Shown one piece after another: positions 32,861 through 42,636 of a stretch of DNA of 64,000 nt. The position numbers were made by a program, and so were the translations under genes. This stretch comes from Nilaparvata lugens (taxonomy: Eukaryota > Arthropoda > Insecta > Hemiptera > Delphacidae). Where the stretch lies: assembly GCF_014356525.2 (NCBI RefSeq), contig NC_052518.1, positions 31,577,464-31,641,463 of the forward strand, given 5' to 3'. The notes below the pieces were generated by a model. That model was not told the origin of the DNA, made no database searches, and worked only from the letters and a program-made list of their open reading frames with translations. Within the stretch, counting starts at the first letter, position 1, and each line of letters opens with the position of its first letter.

Positions 32861-33532
32861 ACAGGGTGATTCATAATTATGGTAAAATATTTTAATACGT
32901 GATAGTAGAGTTAAAAATGAGAAAAAAGTCCATATAAACATATATCCATAAACGCTTCATTAGCGAGCTATACAGGGTGAAAGATCACCATTTGCAATCA
33001 GCTACAACCTATGAGTTATTAGTTCTTTCCTCATAAAACAGCACATTTTTGTGGTGTAATGTACTACATAAGAATACATTTTATTCAACTTTTTTTCGAA
33101 TTTAGTTTACACAGATTACATAATTCTTTTCAGAATTAAATTCTCTACAATTTTTATTGCGAAAAATTATTTGTTTACTGGACATTAAAGATAGTTATTG
33201 GGCATCAAACGTAGAAGTCTGTGTTTTTCTACTTAGATTTTTTGCATATTTCAACTTTTTTCTCAAAAACTACTCACACTACAGCTTCCAGACTAGTTTT
33301 ATTCGATTTTTCAGATATTTTTCCATATGAATCCAGCATAAGTTTTTCGAAAACTAGTCCCCAAACAATTCAGCATCGGTGTATTTCACCAGAGGAACTG
33401 AATTCCGGGCGAAATCTTTCACTCTGTATAGCTCGCTAATGAAGCGTTTATGAATATATGTTTATATGAACTTTTTTTCTCATTTTTACCTCTACTATCA
33501 CGTATTAAATTATTTTACCATAATTATGAATC

Positions 33533-33538
<6 letters not shown>
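32861..33538. mobile_element. Mariner-type MITE with AGGGTGATTCATAATTATGG ends
   Basis: The first 100 bp (ACAGGGTGATTCATAATTAT, AATACGTGATAGTAGAG, CGCTTCATTAGCGAGCTATA) are repeated in reverse at 33425-33537. The element sits in TA-rich DNA, consistent with TA targeting. The interior is AT-rich and non-coding. Confidence 0.75.

Positions 33539-33612
<74 letters not shown>
33538..33612 (+). repeat. (AT)n microsatellite
   Basis: About 36 TA dinucleotides with one AA interruption, adjoining the MITE end. Confidence 0.95.
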
Positions 33613-33613
<1 letters not shown>

Positions 33614-36029
33614 GATATTTTATCAGTCTCACAAGTGAGCCTAGTAGTTCTCTCCAATTCAAATAGTATCTAATAAGCGATTTTTCACAATGTCCTGCAT
33701 TCTTAAAACCAAATAAGGTATATTAAAAAAAATATTGAAAAAACTTTTCAAGTGTTTGTTTACCAGAATTCCATAATAACATATAATCTAACATTATTAG
33801 AAAACATACAATGTAATAATATAAAATGGGTGGATTAGTCATTACTTTTTTGTCTATGATATTCATAATTATATAACTCAAATCGAATCTATTATTGAAA
33901 TAAAAATACTCATTATATACAAGAGTAAATAGAAACTTATTTATAAAAATCAATTAACTTCCCAGAAAAATGTAAATCATACACTTCTTAATAGTCTCGA
34001 GATTCGTTATTAAGTGAATAGAAATATCCAATTTAAATCATAAAGTATTAAAAAATATATATTCAAAGACTCACTTCCACTGCTATTCCTATTCTACACA
34101 AAATACAACCAAAAATTGAATAAAACACAAGAAAATAATTAATTCAATGTACATTTACAAACTTTCCTGTGATACGTAGAGTGATTGAATACTAAGTGAA
34201 GGAAGAACTTCACAAAATCTGGATAGTTTATTGACAAAACAAGTATAGTTTATTCAGTTCAATAGGAGCATGATGTAGGAGTAAATGACCTACTGCAAAT
34301 AATGATGACATTGACGTAATAATCAAATGCCTCAAGTATGTAAAATAGAACCTTAAAATGTAAGCAATCATAATTAAAGCATCCACAAGCATTGAAGCTA
34401 CCAAGCTACATAGGTTCACATTGAACAGCTTGAATTAAGGATTCCATATATTTTATTTGATGTTGGTATTCATGAATTTATGTAAAAAAATTTGGATTTG
34501 ATAAAATCAACACAATTAAAAAAAAAGTTTTAAGCCGAACATCTGTCTTGTCTTACATCAACTTAGTCCATGTATTCTCTATCATTCTACAATAAATTCA
34601 AGATATTAAAATGGAAACCATAAGAAACTATAGCCTAAGTATCTCACTCATATAAAATGCTGGTACCCAGCTTGTGAATCCAAAAAGGAATAGATTTATG
34701 AGAATTGATTACTAATAATGAAATTGAGAATGTAACAAGGCAAACAATATTGATCATTTACCTCAGGCTTGGTCCGCCAGGCTATTGGTCTATTGAAGGA
34801 AAATTGTTGCAAAATCTATCTTGGAAATTTTAGATGTTTTGTTAGACAGTAAAGACTACATAAAATAATGATGAATTTTCAAAGTGTAAAAGATTATTTA
34901 CACATGTTGATCATTTGAGAGGGAGGCAGTAAGCAAAGTAATCAAAACATGTATCTGTACAGAATTTATGAGAAATTCTTTGGTATATTCTGTATCTATA
35001 AAATTGAGATTGATTTGGAAATGGAGTCATTATGCAACATGTTATCAGAAGAGAATAAAAATAAATTATTTTTTTCTAATACAAAAACAGCCAATCTTTC
35101 AATCAACTGTTTTTAAGAATTTCCAAGCCGGTTCTCTATAAAATAAAAGTATTTCTTCAATTAAAAAAAAATCAGATTGTCTGTATTTTGATGTCATATA
35201 TTGGAATAAATTGAAAAATGGAAAAGCATACCAAAAAATGCCTGAGGACAAGTTGATTCGATCATTAAAGAAATGAAGCCCAAGAATGATGACAATTTTA
35301 ATTTCTTTTGAAAAAATTAAGTATTAATGATAGTTACTTAGCCCAGTCTAGATGTCTTTTGATTTCACCACATATTTTGAATATTCAGACTTGAAAACTG
35401 AACAAATAAGATGGAATGATATGAAGTAGGCCCACTGTATAAACAAACATAGAATAATCAGTGTTACTGATTTTTGGGCAGAAATTGATCTTACTCGAAT
35501 TTAGCAATGTATTTGTATCGTAAGTGTTCTTTTTCATGCATTTAGCAAAGTGCATTGATATGGTCAAGTTTATTTGATTAGGAATAAATTGATAAGCATT
35601 GAAAAATTTTTCGAAATAATTTCGACTGTGATAAATATGTTAGAACGAGATAGGAAAACATTTAGAATGTAGCCTGTTTCTGTACAGAAGTATATGGTCT
35701 ATTCATTTATGATAATTTATTGAGAATGGATTTGTTTTGAGCCCACAGTGTTCAAGTGTAACAAATCGTTGTTTTTCAAAATCGTTCAATGCTCAAGGTA
35801 TTTCACCTGATTGAGCCTAATCCACATTCAAATACGGTGATATTTGTAATTCAAATATTATCATGGTCGACAGTCTGAAAACAGAATTCAAGGGCTTCTA
35901 TATGCTCATATTTACTTCAATATTGATAAGAAAATGCTCAAAATTATAGGTATCACTGACATATCACAGATACACTTTTTGATAAATATTTTTACCATTA
36001 CTGTATCTAACAAATTAAATCTGGGATAT
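33613..36029. other. No gene recognised
   Basis: A 2.4-kb unique AT-rich stretch. All ORFs are short and compositionally biased. It could be intronic or intergenic; nothing in it decides this. Confidence 0.45.
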
Positions 36030-36454
36030 TGATTGTTCAGCTAAGCTATTTGGTTCCTTTAATAAGATACATGTGGGAATGCCTGAGCCAATAAACTGAA
36101 AGTAGACAAATATACACAATGTAAAACAGCAAGAGGTCACATAGTTCACTGCCTAATAGTACACATTGTAAATCACTGAAGCTCATTCACGCACATAGAC
36201 AAGCAAGTGTCTAAACACTAAAATTCATCAAACACTGATAAAATCCACTGTACTCATCTACTACGATGTTGTTCGTTCTAATATCTAAACAGGAGTATCC
36301 TCTTTTGGTTTTTCTTTCTTCAAGTCAGGACTATTGGTGATGTACTCTGTACTTGCATGGTGGTTAACAGCGGGGTTTTCTGTACCTTGTGAGGGGTCCT
36401 GCAGACCGGTCGAAGCTCCTTTTTCCGGTAAAGAGTCCTCATGATCATCCCTCA
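36030..36454 (-). CDS. Candidate last exon of an unknown host gene plus 3' UTR
   Basis: On the minus strand TTGTTTGCAG forms a good 3' splice site ending at 36455. The following frame encodes 55 hydrophilic residues (RDDHEDSLPEKGASTGLQDP through KKEKPKEDTPV) and stops at 36288-36286. ATTAAA follows at about 36058, a usable polyadenylation signal. The composition, rich in Glu, Asp, Lys, Pro and Ser, is typical of a disordered C-terminal tail rather than random AT-rich translation. No upstream exon was recognised, so the gene cannot be named. Confidence 0.35.
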
Positions 36455-37116
36455 CTGCAAACAATAACATTCTCTTACACAAAAGTCACCATACCTAATT
36501 TGCATCATCAAATTAAAGGTGTTTCCCTAATTCAAAGCATTCACATTGGTCACAAGAGCCAATCAACATAAAATAATATTCAATAGGAAAGTAGAACTAA
36601 CACAATAGTTATTTGTATTTCTATAGGGAACAAAGTGAAACATTTTCCTCTCTGACAGCAAACGTTGAGCCCGCGGCGATGCAAGGGACGAAAATTTCCC
36701 CCAGGGAGGTAAAGCACTTTTCCCTCCACCACCTACATTTAATAAAAAATGTTAATTTTCCTTCATAGTACTAAGCTTGTTCAAACTATAATCCTAACCT
36801 TAAACTACAGATAATACGGTCGTATGTTTTCCTTGAACAACTCTAGATAATATATTATCTGAGCTTACCTTCCCACCTATTTAAAACACAGGCACTTAGA
36901 GTTAATGCCTATGTTATTTGAATGTAGTTTTCATAGTACCTAGGGAGAAAAGACACTTTTACTCCCTAGGGCAAAAAGTATTGCTTTGGATTTCTGTTCC
37001 AGGGAGTAAAGCAAGTACTTTAGATAATAGGTGGAGGAAAATGTAATTTTATAACCAGATTGAATGGTTGTTCTATCTTTGACTTCAATTTGTTCTTTCT
37101 ACAATCTATATTATTT

Positions 37117-37273
37117 CATAGCAGAAACAGAAATTAATGAGAGTGATGAAAATGATGAATGTTGGGTGTTACAAGTGACGGCTCTCAATGATAAAATTAT
37201 GTGTGAATCAACACAAGTGCTACACTCAAGAAAAAAATTTAAAAAAAAATATACTGTACATAAAATGTTGTAA
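37117..37273 (+). CDS. Candidate terminal exon, very weak
   Basis: TATTATTTCATAG resembles a 3' splice site. After it a 51-codon frame (ETEINESDENDECWVLQVTA to KKFKKKYTVHKML) runs to a stop. The acidic then basic composition is less random than its surroundings. Nothing links it to another exon, and it is on the strand opposite to the exon at 36454, so it would be a separate gene or a transposon relic. Confidence 0.2.
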
Positions 37274-38596
37274 ATTATTCTGCTGTTGCCTATCAATCTT
37301 GAAAATGTAATTACTGTAAATATAGGCCTACAACAGCTATTCCAAGTTCAAATAATACAAAAAAAAATTCAAACACTAGAACGAACATACAAGCTCAAGC
37401 ATTAAGCTGTCGCAAAATTAGGAAATACGGTTTGGTCAAATACAGCTTATGAGATCTTGATGAACTGATGCTTTTCAGAAGTATTACCAAAACTATTAGA
37501 CTAATCTGTTCAAAATGAATCCAAATACAAATTGTTTATAAATAATAAATATAGGAGTTTTAACTCTTTGTACTCTTTTTACATTAAACCTACAGATATG
37601 ACATTGAACTACACATAACTTACATTAAACCTACACATAATATTTGTCGAATGAAAAAGCAACTGGGACAGTTTCATCTAGAAGGGATCGTTCAATGAGA
37701 CTATCCATTCTGAATTTGAAAATTTATTAATAATCATACATGATCTGGGTATGTTTCCTGGGAATATAGTAGTCCAGTGCGGCAATATAATTTTGAAAGT
37801 AAAGTGTGAAGTCCATTAAGAACTTCCAATTGATCTGTAGTAACTTCTCAGATAGGATTAATTCTACTTGATCATTATTGAACTAAGAAATAAATTATTA
37901 TCAGAGGTGATAGAAATTTCACTAATAATTATTATAATGGACACTTTATGATTTGCATTGATAGTCCTACTTGACCATCATAAATATCGCAGATGTTTGT
38001 TGAACAAAAATATTTATTAAAGCTTTCAATTGTGATTGTGGCTGATCTTTTGATTTCATAGTTGCAAGATATCTTATTTCAGCAACTAATTACTTCTATA
38101 ACCTGATCAGTTGTCGAATAATATCAGTGGAATTAAACTTCAAATTACGAAAATATGAAAAATTATGTGAAGAAGTGAAACTATCCATTCCAAAAGATAA
38201 ATCTACAAGTGCATGCAGCATGTAACTAAGAACCAAGTATCAAGAACAATTTGACAAATTCAAAGGAACCAGATAGCTTACCTCATTCAACATCTTAGAA
38301 TAATACTTACCAGTCCTCAAATCCTAGACTTAGCCATCTAAAATCATCAAAAGCTTCCAAGAATAACAGCATCATGAAAGTTTGTGGAAAGTGGGTGCTA
38401 TTTACACAAAATATCTCTGAAGACACTCCACGATAAATTATTTATCATGAACATAAATTATTCATCATGTAATTAAGAGATTTTAGTGGTAAATCTGATC
38501 ACTTACTAATTTCAATTATATTTTCGAACTTAATCTTCTCAATAAAAGCTATATATAGACTTGTACAGCTTGAGAAAAAATACTTTTATGAATTAT
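37274..38596. other. No gene recognised
   Basis: AT-rich, no supported feature. Confidence 0.45.
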
Positions 38597-38617
38597 TAGT
38601 CCAGTCAATATAAACAT

Positions 38618-38780
38618 TGTAGAATATTAGAAATAAATAAGTCTCAAAGATTAATACTCAACGTGTGTAATCTCTATTAAAACATGTAGGATAGAGTGAA
38701 TTCCAATCAACAAACTATTAAATATTATAACTGATTTATGTCATTTGTTTTGCATAACATCTGGTTTCTGGTATACTACA
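38618..38780 (-). repeat. 3' LTR of the Gypsy element
   Basis: In element sense it starts TGTAGTATACC and ends TAATATTCTACA, so the ends are TGTAG/CTACA inverted. It follows the polypurine tract directly and abuts the AAACAT duplication. It is short, about 163 bp. Confidence 0.75.
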
Positions 38781-38799
38781 TCTTCCCCCTTCCTTCTTA
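38781..38799 (-). promoter_or_regulatory. Polypurine tract of the Gypsy element
   Basis: On the minus strand TAAGAAGGAAGGGGGAAGA lies immediately before the LTR start and just after the pol stop. It is the expected primer for plus-strand DNA synthesis. Confidence 0.8.
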
Positions 38800-38802
38800 A
38801 GT

Positions 38803-41046
38803 TCAATCTGCATATCGCAGTTGATCTGCGTGGCATCTTCTCATCGTTTCCTCAACATTCACTAGGTATGAGTATGGTCCATTCACTTTAACGATTTTTC
38901 CTTTTTTGTAGCCTTTGCCTGATCTGTCTAGTACCCATACGCCATCGCCCTCTCCGAACACCTTTGCGTTGACTCCCGGCTTGCTGTTCCCTTGTCTAAC
39001 TAACTCTTCGTCTACTCTGTCGTTAACATCTGGTAGTAATAGATCTATTTTGCAGCGTAACTCGCGACCGAACATCATAAAAGCAGGTGTTTTTCCCGTT
39101 GCTCTCTTTGGGGATGTTCTATGAGCGAATAAAAATTTATTTAGTTTTTCTTGTAAGGTGCCAGTACTTCCTTTTGAAATTCCCATATGTTCTTTGAACG
39201 TTCGTACACAACGCTCCGCCAATCCATTGCTTTTTGGGTGATATGGGGTGATACGTGCATGTTTTATGTTCAGTTCTTTGCAGAAATTTTGGAATTCATA
39301 CGAAGTCAGTTGAGGACCGTTGTCACTTACAATTATTCTTGGGTAGCCAAATTTAGAAAATAGATCTTGTAATATATTGATCGTGGATTTTGTTGTGGTT
39401 GTTGACATGGGTATTACTTCGAGCCATTTCGATCTAGCATCTACAACGACTAACCACATTTTCCCTAAAAATGGTCCTGCGAAATCTATGTGGATTCTAG
39501 ACCACACTTCTGTTGGAAAGGTCCATGAGAAAAGTGGCATCTCAACATCTCTGTTTCTGTTTTCTTGACATGCGGTGCAGTGTTTTACATGTTCCTCTAA
39601 ATCTTTGTCCAGTCCGGGCCACCATACTTGCAATCGTGTTTTTCCTTTCATTGCTACAATTCCTGGATGACCTTCATGAAGAATTTGTAGTACTTTTGTT
39701 CTTAATCTTGTGGGTATGACTAAACGACCCGACCAGAGGAGTATGCCATTTTCAAATGATAGTTCTTCTCGTTTATTGTAATATGGTAGTAGTTCTTTGT
39801 TTACATTTGTATCTGTTGTCCAACCAATTCGGAGATAGTTTGTAACTTTTGCAAGTGTTGTGTCATGTTTTGTTGTTTCTTGTAAGCTCTTTGTTGATAA
39901 TGGTATATCTTGAAATCGAAGGTGGAAAAGATGTGCTCTATTGTTTTCCCCTAACTTTTCGTTTTTTGACTTCAATACATTTTCCAAAGGAAACCTTGAT
40001 AGCATATCCGCCGTTGCATTATCTGCACCTCTGTGATAATTTATTGAGTAGTCGTATGAGCTCAAAATTAAAGCCCATCTAGCAATACGGTTGGAAACAA
40101 CTTTTGGAATAGAGTCATTTTCACCGAAAACTTTCACTAAAGCTTTATGATCAGTACGAATCTCAAAGTGTCTGCCATAGAGGAACTGTTCAAAACGTGT
40201 TACTCCGAAAATTAAACCTAATGCTTCTTTTTCAATCACACTGTACCGTTTTTCAGCTTTGTCAAGTCGTCTTGATGCGAACAAAATTGGCCTTTCAGTA
40301 CCATCAGTATATCTGTGAAAAAGAGCTGCACCTAATCCGACTTCACTTGCGTCTGTGGCAAGAATTAGAGGAAGTGATTCATCATAATGAGCTAAAGTAT
40401 CTGATGTTGTTAATAAATGTCTTAATTTTGTAGCGATTTGTTCATGTTTTTTATCCCAGTGCCAATTTGCTCCTTTTTGAAGTAATTTGTGTAACGGAAC
40501 GCACAGTGATTGTAAATGTGGAACAAATTTACTGTAGTAGTTGATTGATCCCAAGAAGGATCTTAGTTCTTTGACATTTTTCGGTGATGGCATATCTTCT
40601 ACGGCTTTGATGTGTTCAGTTGTGGGGTGTATACCTGTTTGATCTATTCTGTGTCCCAAATAGTTTACTGATTCCTCAAACCATTTACATTTTGTGGTTT
40701 GTACTCGAAGTCCATTGTTTTCAAAACGTTTTAACACTTCCCTGACTCTGTTAATGTGTTCTTCTCTTGTGGGAGCTGTTATTATTACATCGTCTAAAAG
40801 ACATGCAACGCCTTCCAAGCCAGCCAAGATTTGATCCATTTTACACTGAAAAGCTGCTGTTGCTATTTTTATCCCAAAAGGAAGGCGTGAATATCTGAAA
40901 AATCCTTTATGAGTAGAAATAGTGAGATATTTTTGTACAAAAGTATCAACTTCCATTTGTAGATATGCATCCTTCAAATCAATAATTGTGAATTCTTTCC
41001 CTCCTGTAAGTTTTGAAGTGATTTCTTCAAACCTAGGTAGGGGTAC
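38803..41046 (-). CDS. pol: Ty3/Gypsy pol, 5' truncated: RT, RNase H, integrase
   Basis: About 747 codons without a stop. The order is RT from its PLPRFEE motif (DLKDAYLQMEVD near residue 25; LLDDV in place of the usual Y/FLDD near residue 86), RNase H (LATDASEVGLGAALFH, IEKEALGLIFG, RTDHKAL), then integrase with the HHCC zinc finger (HEGHPGIV..CTACQ) and the D,D,E core (IHIDFAGPF, VSDNGPQL, HPKSNGLAERCVR). The C-terminal end has GPYSYLV. RT copies the RNA and integrase inserts the DNA. The protease and the first RT motifs are absent because of the truncation. The open frame indicates a recent insertion. Confidence 0.92.
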   Translation of the reverse strand, partial: VPLPRFEEITSKLTGGKEFTIIDLKDAYLQMEVDTFVQKYLTISTHKGFFRYSRLPFGIKIATAAFQCKMDQILAGLEGVACLLDDVIITAPTREEHINRVREVLKRFENNGLRVQTTKCKWFEESVNYLGHRIDQTGIHPTTEHIKAVEDMPSPKNVKELRSFLGSINYYSKFVPHLQSLCVPLHKLLQKGANWHWDKKHEQIATKLRHLLTTSDTLAHYDESLPLILATDASEVGLGAALFHRYTDGTERPILFASRRLDKAEKRYSVIEKEALGLIFGVTRFEQFLYGRHFEIRTDHKALVKVFGENDSIPKVVSNRIARWALILSSYDYSINYHRGADNATADMLSRFPLENVLKSKNEKLGENNRAHLFHLRFQDIPLSTKSLQETTKHDTTLAKVTNYLRIGWTTDTNVNKELLPYYNKREELSFENGILLWSGRLVIPTRLRTKVLQILHEGHPGIVAMKGKTRLQVWWPGLDKDLEEHVKHCTACQENRNRDVEMPLFSWTFPTEVWSRIHIDFAGPFLGKMWLVVVDARSKWLEVIPMSTTTTKSTINILQDLFSKFGYPRIIVSDNGPQLTSYEFQNFCKELNIKHARITPYHPKSNGLAERCVRTFKEHMGISKGSTGTLQEKLNKFLFAHRTSPKRATGKTPAFMMFGRELRCKIDLLLPDVNDRVDEELVRQGNSKPGVNAKVFGEGDGVWVLDRSGKGYKKGKIVKVNGPYSYLVNVEETMRRCHADQLRYAD

Positions 41047-41052
41047 AAACAT

Positions 41053-42140
41053 GAAAAAGGGGGTGTGCTTGTTTTTTATTGTAGTTCTGATTTTCTAATA
41101 TATTGTTTGGATACATACGGAGAAGTTCACAATCAATTCTTTCTTGCAAAACTTCCTTGTGCTAAATACAGAGTGGCCCATAAACCTCTTTTTCTTGTTC
41201 ATTTTCTAGTTTTCAGCTTTTTCCGCCAAATCCAGCAATTGGACAGAAAATTTTTCTCCTGCCTTTTTTTTAGATTATAGAATTCTGAATAAGATGAGAT
41301 CATTCGGAACTCTCTATTTTCAATGAGTACTGAGTTACAATTTTTCAAAAATGAATAAAAATTTAAGAAAAAAACAATTTTGATGAATTTTAGTTTTTGA
41401 TCAACAATATCTCACGATCACTACCACATGTAACTGTATAATTCAAAATCCCTCTGGGCGTAATTTGTGCTCTACAATCTGAGACCAGGTCGAGTGCTCT
41501 ATCTCATATAGATTTCTCGGTACACCTGATAACAATGCTCCTTGTATTTTGGAAACACCTGATTTTTTGCGTCAACCATCATCACCAACTTTTTAGTCCT
41601 CATATTGAGATTCCGCACAATGATATAAGTTCATAAGATCATGTTCTATAACAATCACTCGTTAAGATGCACTTAATTTAGTGGAGATGCACGCATAAGG
41701 ACATCTCACGGATCAAAATGTCAAGCAATCATAACATTTGTCAAAATGATCGGATCTCCTCCTACTACAACTCATTCTTTTCGAAGGCGGTTGAAATCAT
41801 GTATCATAAGTCAAATTTGTGAAAGAAATGCAAAATTCATTTTCGATTCTACTTCAGCCCATATTTCCAAACCCAAAAAAATGGTCAATCTCTATATATT
41901 CAAAGCTATGTATCTCGGTAACTCATTTTTACAAAAATAATTACTTGACCTTGATTGTAGAATAGAACCAAGTAACCTCTTTCATTGGCTTCATACTCAC
42001 AGTCTCAGCAGTTCTATGATAGCAAATTATTGAAGATGAATTCCAGGCAACTGAGCTCGTAGAGAATGAAATTATTTGAAATTTTGGTCCAATCATGCAT
42101 TCCTATGATGTATCACACTCATATTGGAGACTCTTGATTA
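41053..42140 (-). mobile_element. Foldback-family arm (copy B left arm)
   Basis: This continues the foldback left arm after the Gypsy insertion: GGGGGTGTGCTTG, ATTGTAGTTCTGATTTT, TATTG.TTGGATACAT, then ACACCTGATAACAATGCTCCTTG, and it ends with GAGACTCTTGATTAAC. It corresponds in reverse to 44150-45340. Non-coding. Confidence 0.75.
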
Positions 42141-42144
42141 ACTT

Positions 42145-42636
42145 AGATACTTAGTTTCTTTCTTGTTAAATAATCTAATAGTTATGAATCCATATCCACC
42201 TAGACTTTTCGGTCAACCTAAATTACACAAAACTAATGTTCCTATAAGACCAGTGGTATCTTTTGTTAATTCCCCCTGCTCTAAATTAGCTCACAAACTG
42301 AATAGCACCTTTCGGTCATTAAAAGGTTTTCAACCAAAGTTTAGTATTCAAAATTCATTGGAGTTGGTCAACAATATAAAGCATATTCCTGTTCTATCAT
42401 CTTGTAAACTTGTGTCATTTGATGTTACTAATTTATTCACTAACATTCCAGTGGGAGAAAGTCTTGAAAGAGCTGAGGAAATAATGAAAGCCTCTATAAA
42501 TGATCATACACTCAAGAGAAGAACTGATAGGATTGATGAAGTTATGCACTCAGCATAATTATTTCCAATTTAACAATAGATTTTTTTAACAAAGAGAGGG
42601 GTTGGCAATGGAGTCACCCCTCTCACCACTCCTAAC
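42145..42636 (+). pseudogene. Penelope-like RT, N-terminal part
   Basis: The frame carries PYPPRLFGQPKLHK and PIRPVVSFVNSPCSKLAHKL, then SCKLVSFDVTNLFTNIPV with the first catalytic aspartate, all diagnostic of Penelope-like RTs. A shift near 42540 is followed by NYFQFNNRFF, a stop in a T run at about 42590, and GLAMESPLSPLL up to the insertion point. Penelope RTs normally have GLAMGSPLSP; the Gly is Glu here. The element is inactive. Confidence 0.82.

Larger units (their letters stand above)
38618..41046 (-). mobile_element. 5'-truncated Ty3/Gypsy element with one LTR and a target duplication
   Basis: On the minus strand the copy begins inside RT (TGTACCCCTACC), continues through the whole remaining pol, a polypurine tract and one 163-bp LTR ending in CA. 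AAACAT flanks it on both sides (38612-38617, 41047-41052). The related foldback copy at 45345-45365 has this sequence only once, which confirms the duplication. There is no 5' LTR, gag or protease. Confidence 0.8.

Noticed and set aside
34766..34793. 28-nt minus-strand micro-exon between TTCCTTCAATAG and GAG-GTAAAT
   Set aside because: Too short to be supported without transcripts, and its phase does not connect with the exon candidate at 36454.
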